Positions 29,801 through 43,125 of a stretch of DNA of 57,145 nt are shown here, piece by piece (the first letter of the stretch is position 1; each line of letters opens with the position of its first letter). The position numbers and the translations under genes are program-made. The DNA is from Acanthaster planci (taxonomy: Eukaryota > Echinodermata > Asteroidea > Valvatida > Acanthasteridae): positions 102,304 through 159,448 of the forward strand of contig NW_019091677.1 of the NCBI RefSeq assembly GCF_001949145.1, written 5' to 3'. Under the pieces are notes generated by a model. It worked only from the letters and a program-made list of their open reading frames with translations, had not been told where the DNA came from and did no database searches.

Positions 29801-30598
29801 GCACGGCAACCGAGAAAAATTGCCTCGGCTTGTTTCATCCTCTTGTCTCCTGCCGTCAGTCTTTTATGACTCACGCGACGAACCTCCCAGATCCCGCCCT
29901 GGCACGAATTTCTTTTTTTTTTCACTGCCAGGCAGTCAATGTGATAGAGATACATCATCAGTACGTCGAATCATCCTCACATCCAGGCCGTGACTCGTCT
30001 CAGGGAGGATTTGCCGATGTATTAACAAGCATCGTTGTAACACGTTAATGGAGAAATGAGGATGGTAGGTCTATCCGTCTGCTGAAATCTTATCCCAATC
30101 CCTGTCTCTGCTACCACTGTACCAGGAGCGCTGGATAATGGAGCTTCCTTGAAGCAACTCATCATTGTCTAAGTGACAACCTCGAAGTCTGGTATGTCTG
30201 ATTTCTTTCAGTAACTTTCTGATGCCAGTTCATTTTGATGATGCATATAGAGTACATGAGTATGCAGCTTTGCATTTATGTCAACAATTTGAAAGTTCAT
30301 AGGAAAAGAAATGTGACTGAGGTGAATTCCGATGTTAGGGGTAAATTAAATGTACAGAGTGTATATATCTGAAAGTTGCTGTACTTCAGATTTCCGTGTG
30401 TAAATCTAGAATGAGATGAGGAAGTAAGCGAGCTATTTTTATTTTCATAAAATCTGAAAGGAGGGATTCTGTGAGACACTGGCGGGAGAAGGTTTAAAGA
30501 AACTTCGTGAGGAAGTTTGGAAGTTGATAAAGAAAGACTTCACAGTGCAGATTGAATTATGCAGTGTCGTGACATCATAACATCATTCCTGTGTGTAT
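23801..30598. other. Gene-poor interval, no supported gene
   Basis: Only short ORFs without family resemblance are present. GAGGGCGCT-type words at about 24967 and CGCCCTCTGTTG at 25589 are common in animal dispersed repeats. No borders could be set. Nothing else is seen. Confidence 0.5.
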
Positions 30599-30852
30599 GG
30601 GTCATTCTATAAATTTGGGGTCCAAAATGCGACATTTTCCGTCCCTGTTACCTCTGAGATGTATCATCTAACACGTTTGACAAGGGATGTATCACTGAAA
30701 TTGAGTTCAAACTATATTTATTTGTCTGGCAGCTAACTTACAGTACTTATGCAATCTTGGAATCAAACAGTGAGTTCTAAACATCAAAAAACATATTCCA
30801 GACGTAACAGGGACGGGGAAAAAAATTGAACCCCAAATTGATAGAATGACCC
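30599..30852. mobile_element. 254-bp TIR MITE, copy 1
   Basis: The termini are inverted: GGGTCATTCTATAAATTTGG at the left, and the same nearly to the base (one or two changes) read backwards from 30852. The flanks are GTAT on both sides, a possible 4-bp target duplication. Second inner words, CCGTCCCTGTTAC and GTAACAGGGACGG, are also inverted. No ORF. It matches the element at 42870. Confidence 0.9.
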
Positions 30853-33559
30853 GTATGCAAAGACCAGCACATTTAAAAGAATCAAACATGGCGATTCATT
30901 TTTGAGTGTACACATACATGTAAGTTGTTCACATTGTGTTATCGATGCAAACAGCCGCTGGAAAATTTTTTATCCATTATAGTCAGGTGTATCACCTGCC
31001 TGAATGCCAGTGGTGAGCTTTACTGTTGGTTTCATTACTGGACTTCGCCAGAACTGGGGTTGTTGAATGGCAGGTTACTATTTTTGTCCACGTTTTGCTA
31101 TTTTTAGTACACTGTAAAATTCCATCATTTTGTGATAGTTCACTTTATGACAAAGAAACACGAACCTGCCTTCATCTACATGCAGATAATTACAATGTCT
31201 CCAGAGTCCGTTGTAATTGTAAGTTCCCAGTTATCACGATGTTTTCCAAAAATCCTGATATTAACTCCTGCAAGATTTTTGAGCAATGCTGAAACTACAT
31301 GTATATGCTGTGAGTGAAACAAAGTTTTACAATACGGGAACTTTAGGCTCATTCTGTGTTAATCATTTGTTTTTTAATATTTGCCTTCCCACATCTTTAG
31401 CGTTTCTGATGAGGAAGCCAATCAAACCTGTTTAGGAGATAAAAATGCAGTTCATGCAAGACTTCAGTTCTCTATAAACAACTCTCACGCCTGCACTGAT
31501 GACATCATCAACCTGAGTTTCCACTGATGATTTGCCAACTTGTTTATGATGTCATCAAGTGTTAATTGCTCCATCAGCTAAGCATTTCAGATGCTGATTT
31601 TATGTAAGAAGAAATGACAGCAACATTTTAAAGTACACAATGAGATTCACTGTTCGCTCTTTTTTTCCTAGCAGTCTCTCTTGGATGCAACTAGCAACTC
31701 ATCCAGGAATAGGTCACTGAATGGGAACGGATACTGCAACGGTACAGCCAAGGCAAACCAAACGGTAAGCCTCGTTCCTGCTGCAAGGATAAGCACCCGA
31801 AGGGCCACTGATAATCCAAACTATCGGTCAGGAAGAGAAAGAGAGAATAAACTACCGATCGCTGACAGGCTGAATCCTGCAGTTTTGCCAGTCGTGAAGT
31901 GTTTTGCTGTTCAACTCTTTGACCGGTCAGCCAGACACCTGGGCCGAGAAAACCATTTGGCTGGTGGGGGCTTAATCAAACCTGTAATTGTCTTTTGTGA
32001 CATTGTTCATGAGCTGAGTGGGCTTTGCTAGCTCGAGCAACTGAGACGAACCCTGCAGAGGTCGCTGAAGATAATTCCTTGGCAGATGGTCATGTCATTC
32101 AGTTTAAATGCCTCTGACTGGCTTGCCTCCTTCCATGACGTGGTTATTATTACTCTAAACAAATGATATAAACTTGGGCTACATTTCATTTCAAGCCAGT
32201 CATGCTTCATCATTGAGTTGAACGTGACACGTGATAATATAGGTTACCAGAAATTCATCTGGAAAAACTTGCTATTTTGAGGCAAATTCCAACCACTTCT
32301 GACGGTCCTGCTGCTGATTACATAATACTTTTGGATTTTACAAAATGGTGACTAAAAGGCTCACAGTTTACCCAAAGTGACCAGCCTTTGTCTGTCAATG
32401 CTACGACAGCACGTCATCAGACTGACCCTACATGAGTCGAGAAAAGACTCCTTGCAATTATCCTTGTAAGCAATTTCCACAGAGAGTGCTCCCACGCAGT
32501 ACAGTCTCCTTCATTAACAACCGATGTAATTGGAGTTGTGACTAGACTGACTACATCTGCATCCCACTTTGTATTGAGGACTATCTCCCTGGAGGAACAA
32601 TCAGCAGTATTTGCAACATCATCATCACTGGAACTTATAAGACGCAAGGCGAGGAGCAGTCACAAATTTAATTTTCTGTCTACAGATGAGGTAAGAATTC
32701 GTATTTTCCCCTTGATTGAAATCAATTCAAAGTTGTTGAAGTTCTTAGTTTTTTGGTTTAAAAAACAGGTAAATTTCCTTGCCAAGAAAAAAGGGTATTT
32801 TTATCCGAATTCATTGTGAATAATCTAAACTTGCAGTTTGACAAAGATAGGCAGCCCAACAGTACTCTTTGGTGCGAGAGAAATGAATAAATGTTTTCTT
32901 GACGCCCATTCTCAGGGCATACCGGCACCTAGCAAAGAGGTATAAATTTAAACCTTAATATAAACTGTCTTTTTCAGATTCAGGCATTATATGTACAATA
33001 TTTACACACAGGAACTGCCAAATACTTACAACCCCCTCTTTCCATAGCAATTCAGTTCAGAACCACACCATCTTCTGAAGTCTTACAGTAATTCTCTGTG
33101 GCTGCTAAAATTCTGATCAAGATGAGTCATCACTAGCACACTGTGAATGTGAATTTGGAATTTTTGAATGTAAATGCACACCTGTCAAAATGGGAGAAAT
33201 ACGGTAGCCTACGAAACATGTTGTAAATAAAAATGTTCGGGGGGGGGGTTGTCTGACAAGAGTCTAGGCACTGCATGTGATTTCTTACTTGCCAACTTGT
33301 GGCGATTCAGAAATCATAAGGAAAGATAGTGTCGATTGCAACTCATGGCCAAAGTTAGACTGTCTAAATGAAAGGCGCTTTTGTAGCACACCCACGCAAG
33401 ATTTAACATATGATTTTTGATACGAGATAGGAAGTACCGGACGGTATATAGCCTGGGGAAGATATACATGTAGGGTACAAACACACATGTGTATACTGTA
33501 CTATGAAAAAACCGACAATAGAAACTGTGCATTACATTCCACAGTAAGCAAAATAACAC
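30853..33559. other. Interval with no supported gene
   Basis: Contains an ORF at 31681-32031 (116 codons, MDATSNSSRNRS start) with no recognised domain and no supporting splice or neighbour evidence, and paired GATGACATCAT words at about 31500-31555. Confidence 0.4.
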
Positions 33560-34197
33560 GTACAGCACAACTAAAGCAAAAACCATGCTGAATTCAACCA
33601 AACGTTGCACAGCTGAAACAAGAACCATGCTGAATTCAACCAAACGTAGCACAGCTGAAACAAGAACCATGCTGAATTCAACCAAACACAGCACTGCTGA
33701 AACAAGAACCATGCTGAATTCAACCAAACGCAGCACAGCTGAAACAAGAACCATGCGGAATTCAACCAAACACAGTACTGCTGAAACAAGAACCATGCTG
33801 AATTCAACCAAACGCAGCACAGCTGAAACAAGAACCATGCTGAATTCAACAAAATGCAACAAAGCTGAAACAAGAACCGTGCTGAATTCTACCAAACACA
33901 GCACAGCTGAAACAAGAACCATGTGGAATTCAACCAAACCCAGCACAGTTGAAACAAGAACTATGCCGAATTCAACCAAACCCAGCACAGATGAAACAAA
34001 AACCATGCAAAATTCAACAAAATGCAGCACTCATGAAACAAGAACCATGCAGAATTCAACCAAATGCAGCAGACGAAACAAGAACCATGCTGCATTCAAT
34101 CAAACCCAGCACAGCTGAAACAAGAACCATGTTGAAGTCAACCAAATGCATCACAGACAAAACAAGAACTATGCTGAATTCATGCAAAATCAGCTAA
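33560..34197. repeat. 42-bp minisatellite, about 15 copies
   Basis: The unit ACCATGCTGAATTCAACCAA plus a CGCAGCACAGCTGAAACAAG-like half repeats with ATGs at 33585, 33627, 33669 and so on every 42 bp to 34047; a 3-bp loss shifts the later ones to 34086, 34128 and 34170. Because 42 is a multiple of 3, frames stay open on both strands. The plus frame would read TMLNSTKRSTAETR repeats. I treat it as non-coding. Confidence 0.92.
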
Positions 34198-37100
34198 TCT
34201 AAGAACCCGAATTTATGCAAAAGAAACACAAAGTTCACAGACATTTAAATTGTTAAATTCAACAGCTTCAGCAGGAATTATGATAAATACAACGCAACTG
34301 AGCACACAGTTAAATGAAACAAAATACATGTAAATTACATCTAGAACCCTGCTGACTACATATGAAAACGTGATTCATGGTAGTCCCTTTATCGTGTAAT
34401 TTCATGGCTGCAATTATGAAACAAAAAGGCATTTCAACACCAACATGCACTTGCGAGTTAACCTAGTCAACCCCAGCAGGTAGGCTCATAAATTGCATGG
34501 TCCCATCTGGTCAGATCAAAACCACGTCATTAATTCCATCAACTAATATTCCCCTTGTCAGATCGCATTTCACTCTAAATGGAGCAAGGCAGCCCCACTC
34601 TTTTTAAACTCAACACTAGTGAGATGCGTAACCATCAATTATTCACCTGGAACATGATACAAACTGCCTGCGGTCCTTTTCCCCTGCTGCTTGAAATGCT
34701 ATTTATTTTACTAAGGATGTATGTATCCTATCAAACATTGTTTTAACTTGACTTTTGAAGAATTGGTATGGTAAATACTTGTATAGTCTGCCTGAATGTC
34801 TCAGATGAGCGTGTAAGAATTATAAACTGTGGAACAATTGACCGGAACGAGAAGCAGACAACCTGTGCATATGGAGAGTAACATTCATCCACATGCTGAG
34901 TTCATAAACCCTACACAGGTATTTCAGTATTTACAAAGATCATCTAAACATATATTTGAAGGACATTATGATGACGAAAAAGGATTGTATCATTCAGATG
35001 ATGATGATTTTAACAGATCTAAACAATTACCAAGATACATGAACATGTAAATTTTTTATGCTTGATGGAAACATTTTCCTTTATATATTTATATTTCTAA
35101 TCAACAGTCATGGTCTCTTAAGTCAGCTAATTTGCACTATAAACAAGAACTTGTTTTCCCTGAACAGATATCAATATTTTGTAGTAAATGTTGAAGGGGG
35201 AGGGGTCAAGGAACACCAAATTGAGGAGATTTTATTGACAGTGATCATCTTCGTTGGCAGTCAAATTTATTTGAGATTTCTTTATTGACTTCTCTCTCTG
35301 GATGACAAAAAAGCACAAGATAAAGGTGACTTCTGTTGAGAGTACACAAAAATGTGCAAACAGGAACAGAGCATATGGCTACATGTAATATTATGTATCA
35401 TGTACGTGTGAAGCTAGAGTGACTGTAACTCAATTTTAACTTGGGATTATTACCCTGCCCCCGACGTGTATTATAACACTGTGTACTCGGTGTTTGGCCC
35501 AAAGGCTTGTGAAAAAAACCCAAGCATGCTCAAGTGGGATCAGATTTTTAAAGTCCATTTGTAGCAGATAGGCAGACACATAGGCAATGCATTACACACT
35601 GGTGATACACTTCACCTTATACAAGTAACTGTAAGATGTCATCTTTTTATTGCTACTGAAATTTTTATTTCGTGTTTATTTCAATTGTGTGTGTGTTGGG
35701 GGGGTTGACCCCCTCTGTATCTGTGCCTGACCTTGGACATACATTGTAGACATGGTTCACATGTACCAGTATGGTGAGAGAAACCATCACAGAATACCTC
35801 GGGGGGGGGATGTGGAGTTTGGGATGTGGTGGGGGAGACGGGATTAAGTCAGACTGGTGCAGACTGTACACCTCCTGACTTCTCTTACAACCACAGTTCT
35901 ATTTTGGGGTTGTCCTATTTTCAGTTATACTTACAGAGGGCTTCCTCCTGCTTTATTTGCACATGAAATAGCCACTACATTTCCTGAAACGCCTGAGAAA
36001 ATTCATCAGTAACAGACACCGATATGCACTTGCAGGCTGTCTCAATTTCTGTATCGTTTTCCTCTTAAAATAGACGTCTTTGCTAAGACATGATTACTTA
36101 CATGTACATGTGACAGTCAGGCCTGACAGCATAATGTTCATACTGGTATTTGTAGTTAGCAGTAAGGGTAAAGCTTTCGTAGGGGTGTTGAAATGTGGAC
36201 ATTTTTAGTGGCTCACTCAGCCTGCAAACCCAATCTCTGAATTACAACTCCCCCCAATGAGATTTTTAGACAAATGTTTGAGCTGACTAAACAGGCTATT
36301 TTGTTTGTTTCAAGAGGGTGTGGCAAAGTTTATGGCAAAAATATCATTAGTCTCATCAATCCTTGAAATCTACCACAAGAATTCTTAAAGAATTTTACAT
36401 CTGAATCTTGTTCTGCAGAAATGCAAACCAAAACAAAGGAAACAAAACCCCCAAACTATCAAGCATTTCCATATACATGAACATGTACTTCATTAAAATT
36501 TACAAATATGCATGCTCATTCATTTCAAGGAAGTATTGAGTATCTTCTCTGCCACATCCGGCATTATTTTAAAGCCTTGCATCCCAAAATTCAAAAGTCT
36601 CCATGAAATACAAAGTTATCTGCATCCAGTAATACCCTCTTTCTAAACAAGTACAGTTGAAACAGTCGTTACTAATTTTCAATCTAACGCCTGAACTGTA
36701 CCTCATACAAAGAACAGAGATCCCACAATGACCACGGGGGATTCTTCATCTCACGGAACGTCGGACTTCCTGTATCCTCTTGCTCCGTTGTTCTGTATTT
36801 CCTGGGTCATTGGATTCAGGTGCCGCAGGCAGCAACAACCTGATTCTTCAGTCTCTGAAAGTGGTTGGATTATTGAAGTGACTTTTACTATTGTCAGCAC
36901 GATTCAAAAAACATCTTATCAAGCTCATACGGCTTTTAAGAGATTTTGGAGTTTCTATGTGTGGGCTACTGGGCCTGAACAAACCTTGCGGGAATAGCAA
37001 CAAATTCTGATCCTTAGTCATCGTTTTGGAAGCTTAAGTGCAGATGTGCATGTATGAACAGGCCACGTTCAAAATGGCCAGAAATATTCACAATGGTGAA

Positions 37101-40100
37101 TATCTAGAAAAGGCTTGATAAATCTGAGATACTGAACGATATGCCATCAAGACACCACAAGATCACGTTATTGATCTACATGTGCATAAAACGCTATTTG
37201 TTGCCGTGGTAACAAAGTGTATAAGTCACAATTTTAATGACGCAAGAATCTTGGTACTTATGTTCCACCGGTATATGGAGATTTTCATGCACTTTATTCA
37301 AACTTTTTTTCCCGTTCATTTTATGAGAATCATGAAAATTTTTGATGGCACTCAACCATATGATGAGATGATACCTGAATAAAGTTTAACGTACATGTAC
37401 AGTATTCTCTCATTTCTACATATACCAAAAGCACTGAAATAAATTACCTGTACATGTACCCGGTGTCAGTAATTAGCTGCATGCAAGGTGTACACATTAC
37501 ACCATACTAGCTTTCCATTTCCAGTACTTTCACCTGCTGTATGTGAAGCTGCATTGCTAGATGTATGCCAAGAATGGACCCATGAACTCTCAATTTGACT
37601 GTCAAATTTCCTGAAAAGGTATCAAATGAAAACCTTGACAAATGAAATCCGAATCTTCCATCCTTCCTTCATGCCCACTTTTATTGACCAACAGTATCCC
37701 TATAGTGGTCTGATTCAGGATATTCCCTCTGGCAGCCCTGCGTTGCTTAAGGGGATGCCGTGACAAATTTTAATAATCAGCATTCCCACATCTTAGGCAG
37801 TAGTAGCTGAACATCAAGAGGACTCTTTCTGAAGCTTTAGGAAAATGATTGATACCTCATTTTCTTCATCTACAGAATTCATGAGCAGACTATTACTCCT
37901 CGTACATTTGCCTCTGCAGGTGCATGCAATAAAATTAGTCTATAAATACATACCTACTTGTAGGTAATATACCGGTAGTAAATGTAATGATCTCCTGAAT
38001 GCAGACAATCAGTAAAAGGTTGTCTTTTGTCCATTAAGGCGAGTCTGTGGTTAGGGTTGACTGAATATGACCCCATGTTGTAAGAGACTTTTCATTCATT
38101 GCTGGTAAGAGTGTTGAAATACCCAATGTCAGTGAAACGTGATGAAGATAGCAGTCGCTGCACTTCCAATTTTTCTCCTTGTAATATTGTGGATTTGATG
38201 TGAGGCAGTCTATTTTTGCAATAGGCTATTTATTTCATGATTATATTATCTTTGTGTCAGCATGTACTGGCACGCCAAACATACCATGTATGTATTGGGT
38301 TCCTATTCCACTATGAACTAACAAAAATAAACCTTAATCTTGCCAATTCAACACTGTACAAAACAGAACAATGTTTAGTCCTCAACAATGGATGGGCCAT
38401 GAGTCATAAGGAGAATATAAACTCTGTTTGAAAGAAAGTATGATTTACTAAAACATCCCCTGCAAGAAGAAAAGAAAACAGGAAGACTATGGGTGCTCTG
38501 TTGAATTTTTCAGCTGTTGAAGCTGCTGTTCAGTCAATCACTGAAAAACTTTCAGTGATCCATAAAAGGTCTGTAATTGGACCCTGCACACATCCTACCA
38601 GTTCATTAATGTACATGTACATGTATACATGTACAGTATGCAATCTTGTCTTGATAGCACACACAATCAGGCACTATCATGAACTATCCCTGAGGAATGC
38701 CAAGATATTACATGGACACCCTTAGAGGGAGATTCATTAAGGCATTCTCCTTTGGGGTCATTGTAGTTAATGATTCAATTGGACAATTTGATTTGCCGTA
38801 TGGTGATGAGATGCAATATTGTCCTGAGCGGCAGCGATTAAGTAGGCAGATCTAAGAAAGTATTGATTTTAGGCTTAATGTACATGTATAGGTCTGCCTG
38901 GCACGCTAATTACAGCTGAGAGTGGGGCACCCACATTAGAATAATTACAGAAACAGAATAATACCAAATTGTGCATGTCTTAACGTGATTAATGGTAGCT
39001 GTATGCATGAATAACTTGTCTAATGCAGGGATGAGATTAGCCAATGTTAAAAATAACTGAAAACAGCTGAAAAAGACATAAAGAGGCTGAACTGTGAAAA
39101 TCTCCAACACTTTCATACATAGCCAGTGAGGGAAAAAAGCTGAAATTAGCTGAAAAGCTGAGAAATCTCACCCCTGCTACTTAAAAGCTATTAAATTAAA
39201 AGCTGGTTAATACATAAGACGGTACATGTACAGCTGCACAAAGGGCTAAGTAAAATGGTTGCCAGGGAGTCCTGTAAATAGTCTACTGATATTATGGGCA
39301 GGCATGACAATAGAGGAAATCTGACCGACTCCTCATGGATGGAAATGGTCCTGTAATGAACAAAAACTGCATGTATATCCAAACAAGTTGCTATATGAGT
39401 ATTCTTTGCATTTTTGAGCCCCCAACCTCCTCCCCCCAAAAAAGTGATACCTCTATCGTATCGTACAGTACATGTAGGTACTGGGAAGGAGTTTCACCAT
39501 GATCGTTACATCATGGAGGAAGAAAAACCCATGCTGCTGGATGGTGTCAACACAGACTACACTTTTAAGAAGCATCTGCTAATTTGAATTTATAGTCAGA
39601 ATCTTCTTGTGATCAATTTGTGGGCTGCTGCGATTAAGTCAAGGCCGCATGCTGGTAGTGTTTAAGATCACTGTCATACCAGGGAATTTACATGTACTGT
39701 ACATGTAGGGGGGGGTACATGTATATCTTAAAGACATCCTTGAATACATGTGATATACCCAACTGAAATTTGTGTGCGAGACAATGAGGATAGCTGCTGT
39801 ACAATAACTTGAAATTCACAGCTGCTTTTTAGAAAGATAACAAGGGTGCCCTTGTACTCATCTGAAAAACGTTTTGCACACATGTCCCATGTGGGCTGTC
39901 AGAAAGCGACAGAGGTTGAGAATTTGTATGATTTAAATATGTTTGAAATTTTTTAATTGATTTGAGACACAAATAGGTTTTTTAATTACACCTACTGCAA
40001 TTTGATGAATGAGACCTACTCAACTACAGTGTACATGTACACGTATCAAAACAAATAAATATTTTAGTCATCCCACAATTCTAACTTCTTGTAAATTCTT

Positions 40101-42869
40101 TGGAATTTTGGATGGAATGAAGATTTTCAAAACCAAAACACCTGTTGTAAATGTATGTCCTATTGCCCTATGCTTCAAGGGGATAAGAGTTGAAGTACAG
40201 AATACATTTATGAGCTCCCTGGATGTGCACAACATACATGTAGACAGTACCGGTACCTACATGTAAACATGCAAAAACATCCCATTAACAAGTGATACCA
40301 ACCACATAATTCCCCACTGAGGCACTTACAGTGTATTTCTACCTGAACATAATATAATGAGTTGGCACCATATGAGTGGTACGCTTCAGCACCTTACTAT
40401 TAAAATTCTGAAATTAATATTTGTGCCCCACACTAAGGGTGTATTGCACTATGAAGGAGGCTTTTAAAGCATGTGCAAATGAAAAGGAGGAATTGAGGCT
40501 GGTGTAATACATGTCACCAAAATTATCCAAATGCAATATGAATTTTGTTAAAGATAAACATTGTTTAGAATGTGATTTGTGGAGAAAGTTTCCCTTAAAT
40601 TGTGAAAAAAAAAATCGTGGAAACAGACTTTCTTATTCAATCGAATCTTTATAAAAATCAAGATATAAAAAGTGGTTGGAAACATTCAGAGTGGTGTTTT
40701 GAAATTCATTTTTCACAAATTCTTTTGTGAATATCAAACTCCGCATTTTTCTTGGAGGTACATGTACATGTACGTGTACATGTGCAATAAATTCATGAAT
40801 TCAGATTTTGTCAGAAATTTGTCAGCTTGGTGCATCCTTTCTCTATTAATATTTTTCAAAGGTACATGTAAATCTAATTTCAAAGAAATCGACTGTCAGA
40901 TTTGGCAACAGCTTAAGCTCTACCCTTGGACCTTTGAATGTCTGATCTCGTTAATGGATGTTGGACTTTGAGTCTTACTTGGATGCACGATAACATCTGT
41001 GAAATGTTGTCAAATGAATACTTTTTGGCACTTCTTTGGCAGGCCAACATGTACACGTAGGAAGAAAATGAATAAAAAAATTCAGTTGAGGCAAATTTCA
41101 GAATGGCATTTAAAGTTGGGGATTTGGAAAAGGTAACTTTTGAATATTTTTTTTGGGGGGGGATGGGTGGAGGTGATAATTATAGGTACATGTACATGGA
41201 ACCTGAATTTTCTCGCCTCTCCCTAGCTATATACTCGTACCTCTACTTTCGAAAAAACTTTCTCACATTGTTTGGGCAAGAAAAATTAATCTGAGTTTTT
41301 ATCTTTAAAATATATTCCTGACCCCAATATGCAAGTGCTGAACTTCAAGACTGGTATTAGTACATGCCTCGCAAAATTTGAAAAACAGTGTATGCTTAAA
41401 AACTAAAGAAAAAGCTAAAGAAAGTTAGGTAACAAATAAGAAAGCTACTTTGGTTGTTTTGCTCATTATTCGAGCAGCACTTGAGAAAATTCTCAAACTG
41501 AAGGAAAGTTTCAGTTGAAATGGAGACAAAACAAATGAATATACATGTACATGTATACTGTACATGTACATATAATTTTTGTGACTTTAAAGTCTGATCT
41601 TAATAAAGCTAATGGGATCATTTCCTCAATACAGTGGCTAGCCATGAATACTTCATGATGAAGTATACATGCATATGAGCATTTGTGTTGGCTGATGAAT
41701 TAATTAAAAAGTCTACAACTGGGTTAATTGTATTGTGCGTACATGTACCACACCGAGTACATGTACATCTTGACCACAATAAATTAACCTGAAATTGCAG
41801 AGAACTGCAAATTAGCCCAGTATTGACTTGTATTTTATACTGTCACTTACTTTCCAAGGTGGCTCAACACTGCAGCTTAACCAACTGATTTGGAAGAAAC
41901 ATTGGTATACCAGTGCAATTACATGTACATGTAGATACGTGTGCCTCTGAAATTTCTGGGAAATTAATAATCAATCGATAGTACAAGTGGATTATCTATA
42001 GTCTTGTATTGTAACACAATCCAATTTTGAAGGGAAGAAGTCTGAAATACAAGTACATGTACATGTACATGTACCTGTACAGGTGTATGTACATGTACAG
42101 GAACATACATGTACAAGTACATTGTCCAGTTTACTTAATACTGTCATAGATTTGATGCACCAAGCTTCACCTCTATCAGTGATAATTACTCTACATGTGT
42201 GCCAGGATTACAGTACATGTACTTCAAATTTCTTCCATAACTTAAGCTGTGCATGCAAAGATGCACATGTATGCCAAAGCTTTACTGTATGACAAACACC
42301 TTAACAAACAGAAAGACACGGACAAACTCCACATGTAATTATCATTTATAAGCCCTCTGATTCCATCTTGGTCTGCTCTCCCCAGGTGGACAGACTGTCA
42401 TCCCAGAATTTGCATCAATCGAGATCAATCTCCCATGATTAGTTGCGCTGTGCTCTTCTGCCTTCAGGCTTTCCATAACATTTCAAATGAGTTCAAGACT
42501 TAACATGCATACATTGTAGATCTAGCTTGAGCTACATGTACATGTATTACACAGATTTTTTCTTTAGGGTTTTATCCTCTGGGTTTTTATCAGAACATCA
42601 GTTTTTAGAGCTGTCAGCAAGATCAAGCACAACCTCTGGAGCTCTGGGCGGTAGATACTTAATTAATACCAAAGGTTAAAAAAAACCTGACTTGAATATC
42701 ACTGAGTTCTGTTCCTTTTTCATGCAAGCACTGAAGATCTAGTACCTGTAATTGACACCCAGAGGGCTAGAAGGTGAAGCAGTCTCAAAGGACGGTTGAC
42801 ACTGAGCTGACAATCAACTGGCTACTTGTAATTTATAAATGAGCAAGTTCTAACAGGTATCAGGCACAT
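34198..42869. other. Interval rich in ACATGTAC words, no supported gene
   Basis: Short ORFs only. Palindromic clusters of GTACAT/ATGTAC occur, for example at about 38611-38634, 39686-39725, 40757-40781 and 41541-41573. An ORF at 34829-35050 with an acidic DDEKGLYHSDDDD stretch is unrecognised. Confidence 0.5.
42053..42122. repeat. Dense ACATGTAC palindrome cluster
   Basis: Four tandem ACATGT units are followed by variants (CCTGTACAGG, GTATGTACATGTACAGG, CATACATGTAC) within 70 bp. It can fold on itself throughout. Confidence 0.9.
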
Positions 42870-43125
42870 GGGTCATTCTTTAAGTTTGGGGTCCATTTTT
42901 TTCCCGTCCCTGTTACATCTGGCATTTGATTTGTAATGTTTAGAACTCATTGTTTAATTTCCAAGACTGAATAAGTACTGGAAATTACCTGCCAAACAAA
43001 TAAAAATAGTTTGATATCAATTTCAGTGAGACATCCCTTGTCAAACATGTTAGATGATATACTTGTCGGAGGTTACAGGGGCAGAAAAATGTCACACTTT
43101 GGACCCCAAATTTATAGAATGACCC
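42870..43125. mobile_element. 256-bp TIR MITE, copy 2
   Basis: Same family as 30599-30852 but inverted. The ends are GGGTCATTCTTTAAGTTTGG and, read backwards, GGGTCATTCTATAAATTTGG. Shared inner words are CCGTCCCTGTTAC, GTTTAGAACTCA, and CATCCCTTGTCAAAC. The flanks ACAT/AGAT agree at three of four positions. Confidence 0.9.
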
